DNA of 14,894 nucleotides, from positions 1 to 14,894 of the forward strand of contig CALDSM010000701.1 of assembly GCA_937923585.1 (NCBI GenBank), written 5' to 3'. Of this stretch, positions 14,139 to 14,894 are shown piece by piece. Position numbers and translations under genes: made by a program. Source of the DNA: an uncultured bacterium. Its GTDB lineage: Bacteria > Hydrogenedentota > Hydrogenedentia > Hydrogenedentales > CAITNO01. How positions within the stretch are numbered: the stretch's first letter is position 1; each line of letters opens with the position of its first letter. The notes below the pieces were generated by a model. That model ran no database searches and was not told the DNA's origin. It saw only the letters and a list, made by a program, of their open reading frames with translations.

Positions 14139-14159
14139 CGGCCCTTTCTTGTCCCCGAA

Positions 14160-14360
14160 GGGGGCATACAGTAATAGCCACGGGTGGAGCGCTGCGGAAC
14201 CCGTGGTGAGCGGATGCCGACCACCGACGTCCCCGCAGGGGGCGAACAACGGATGCGCGCCAAGACCCCAGGTATTGTTCGCCCCCTGCGGGGACGTGGG
14301 TATTTTTGTCCATAACCACGGGTTTCCTTTGGTCACCCGTGGCTATTATTGTATGGCCCC
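14160..14360. repeat. Nested palindrome 2: outer 27-nt and inner 23-nt inverted repeats
   Basis: Outer arms 14160-14186 and 14334-14360 are reverse complements with two mismatches. Inner arms 14227-14249 and 14275-14297 are a perfect 23-bp inverted repeat with a 25-nt spacer. Each side also holds a private hairpin: CCACGGGT (14178-14185) with ACCCGTGG (14199-14206), and CCACGGGT (14316-14323) with ACCCGTGG (14335-14342). Two alternative folds are therefore possible: one long stem, or a row of local hairpins. GGCCC-CTGCA-GGGCC follows at 14355-14369. Confidence 0.92.
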
Positions 14361-14408
14361 TGCAGGGCCAGAACGGCGGGAGGGCCAATGTCATGGGCAT
14401 AACGCCAT

Positions 14409-14894
14409 TCACACGTTCGTCTCCTTCACCAACCTGACGAACAGTTCCTCCAAGGTGACGGGCGCGTCGGAGAGGTCTGTGAAGCCGTTTGCCTTCAGCC
14501 GTTCGATGCCGTCACTGGCCGTGTCCACCAGGATGCGCCAGCGGGAACCGTCGGCGCGCTGGGGATAGAGGCCGTCCGCCTTGCGGGGTTTGACACCGTC
14601 GGAACCTACGCAATGCACCATGCGGAACCGCTCGATGAGCCCTGCCGTGTTGCCTTCGAGAAGCATCTTGCCCCGGTCAATGATGCCGAGATGGTCGGTA
14701 AACCGCTCGATGTCGTCGAGGTTGTGCGAGGAGATGAGCACGGTGCGGCGCTCATCCTGCACGGCGTCGAGCAGTTCCGTGAAGACCTCGCTTTTGGACA
14801 CGGCGTCGAGTCCGGTAAGCGGCTCGTCGAGCAGGAGCAACGCGGGCCGGTGCGACAGCGCCGCGACGAGGCTAAGTTTGGTGCGCGCGCCGAA
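14409..14894 (-). CDS. ABC transporter ATP-binding protein, C-terminal part (5' truncated by the window)
   Basis: The 161 visible residues start within the nucleotide-binding domain; the Walker A region lies beyond the window edge. Visible parts are a signature-like segment FGARTKLSLVAALSHRPA (the expected LSGG-type helix, with its first residues missing), Walker B plus catalytic Glu in LLLLDEP (19-25), the D-loop GLD (28-30), and the H-loop His57 in VLISSHNLDDIERF. A C-terminal region with IIDRGKMLLEG and a closing VTLEELFVRLVKE helix follows, as in ATPases paired with ABC-2 permeases. It should power the permease at 12377-13768, whose gene is downstream on the same strand. It ends at TGA 14409-14411, right at the repeat block. 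Confidence 0.93.
   Translation of the reverse strand, partial: FGARTKLSLVAALSHRPALLLLDEPLTGLDAVSKSEVFTELLDAVQDERRTVLISSHNLDDIERFTDHLGIIDRGKMLLEGNTAGLIERFRMVHCVGSDGVKPRKADGLYPQRADGSRWRILVDTASDGIERLKANGFTDLSDAPVTLEELFVRLVKETNV

Larger units (their letters stand above)
13769..14408. repeat. 640-nt gene-free repeat block between the ABC permease and ATPase genes
   Basis: No credible gene is present. A long open stretch on the - strand exists only because the repeats lack stops; its product is Arg/Pro/Gly-rich with repeated QPWAVLHNPVGV-like peptides. The block is almost wholly made of inverted repeats. The first nested palindrome is 13792-14051, a short GCCAAT hairpin is at 14121-14138, and a second nested palindrome is 14160-14360. 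Mini-hairpins of the form CCCC-NNN-GGGG occur throughout (14 or fewer nt each). If ATPase and permease are one transcript, the whole block is in its mRNA. Confidence 0.9.

Noticed and set aside
13792..14360. CRISPR array
   Set aside because: Repeats are inverted and nested rather than direct at regular spacing; there are no uniform spacers and no cas gene.
12264..14369. Insertion sequence or transposon with a transposase
   Set aside because: No transposase-like frame is present; the permease between the direct repeats is a membrane protein. A non-autonomous element remains possible and is covered in the findings.
13765..14412. 215-codon open frame on the - strand between ATPase and permease
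   Set aside because: It spans only palindromic repeats, is Arg/Pro/Gly-rich without domains, and shares its peptide QPWAVLHNPVGV with another repeat copy in a different context.

Overview
The window is high-GC bacterial DNA with an envelope-rich gene set: signal peptides, a LpxL/HtrB-like acyltransferase and secreted sugar hydrolases point to a Gram-negative-type, glycan-using environmental bacterium. Planctomycete- or Hydrogenedentes-like lineages would fit, but no gene here fixes the phylum and this is a weak inference.

Region 1 (1-2281, + strand) is a translation operon: the 3' end of ffh, then rpsP (with a long Ala/Glu tail), a KhpA-type KH protein, trmD and rplS. Genes are tightly packed, with 4-nt stop/start overlaps at rpsP-khpA and trmD-rplS. 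rimM, which usually lies between the KH gene and trmD, is absent. A strong hairpin at 2374-2403 follows. A small acidic YbjN-like gene (2481-2903) comes next and ends at an elaborate two-part hairpin that is the likely terminator.

Region 2 (3043-5120, - strand) is a secreted GH20 beta-N-acetylhexosaminidase gene broken twice: a one-base loss in an A run, then an in-frame amber codon. Correcting both restores a full family-like protein of about 692 residues.

Region 3 (5352-12165, + strand) is a six-gene collinear cluster: a beta-CASP metallo-beta-lactamase-fold nuclease, an LpxL-like acyltransferase, a type I 3-dehydroquinate dehydratase (aroD), a 48-residue DUF4177-like protein, an 832-residue secreted multidomain clan GH-A hydrolase, and a GT2 glycosyltransferase that overlaps the hydrolase stop by 4 nt. 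Gene spacing suggests cotranscription. The acyltransferase, hydrolase and GT2 suggest envelope or exopolysaccharide work; aroD and the nuclease look like housekeeping passengers.

Region 4 (12166-14894) is the accessory part: an ABC exporter on the - strand (ATPase at the right edge, truncated; permease 12377-13768). The two genes are separated by 640 nt of gene-free DNA built from nested inverted repeats, and related repeats also lie on the far side of the permease. The repeats share a mini-hairpin of the form CCCC-NNN-GGGG with different triloops. They form two large nested palindromes (13792-14051 and 14160-14360), and they place direct repeats on both sides of the permease gene. This is the least explained structure in the window. 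The permease itself looks like two fused six-helix ABC-2 units.
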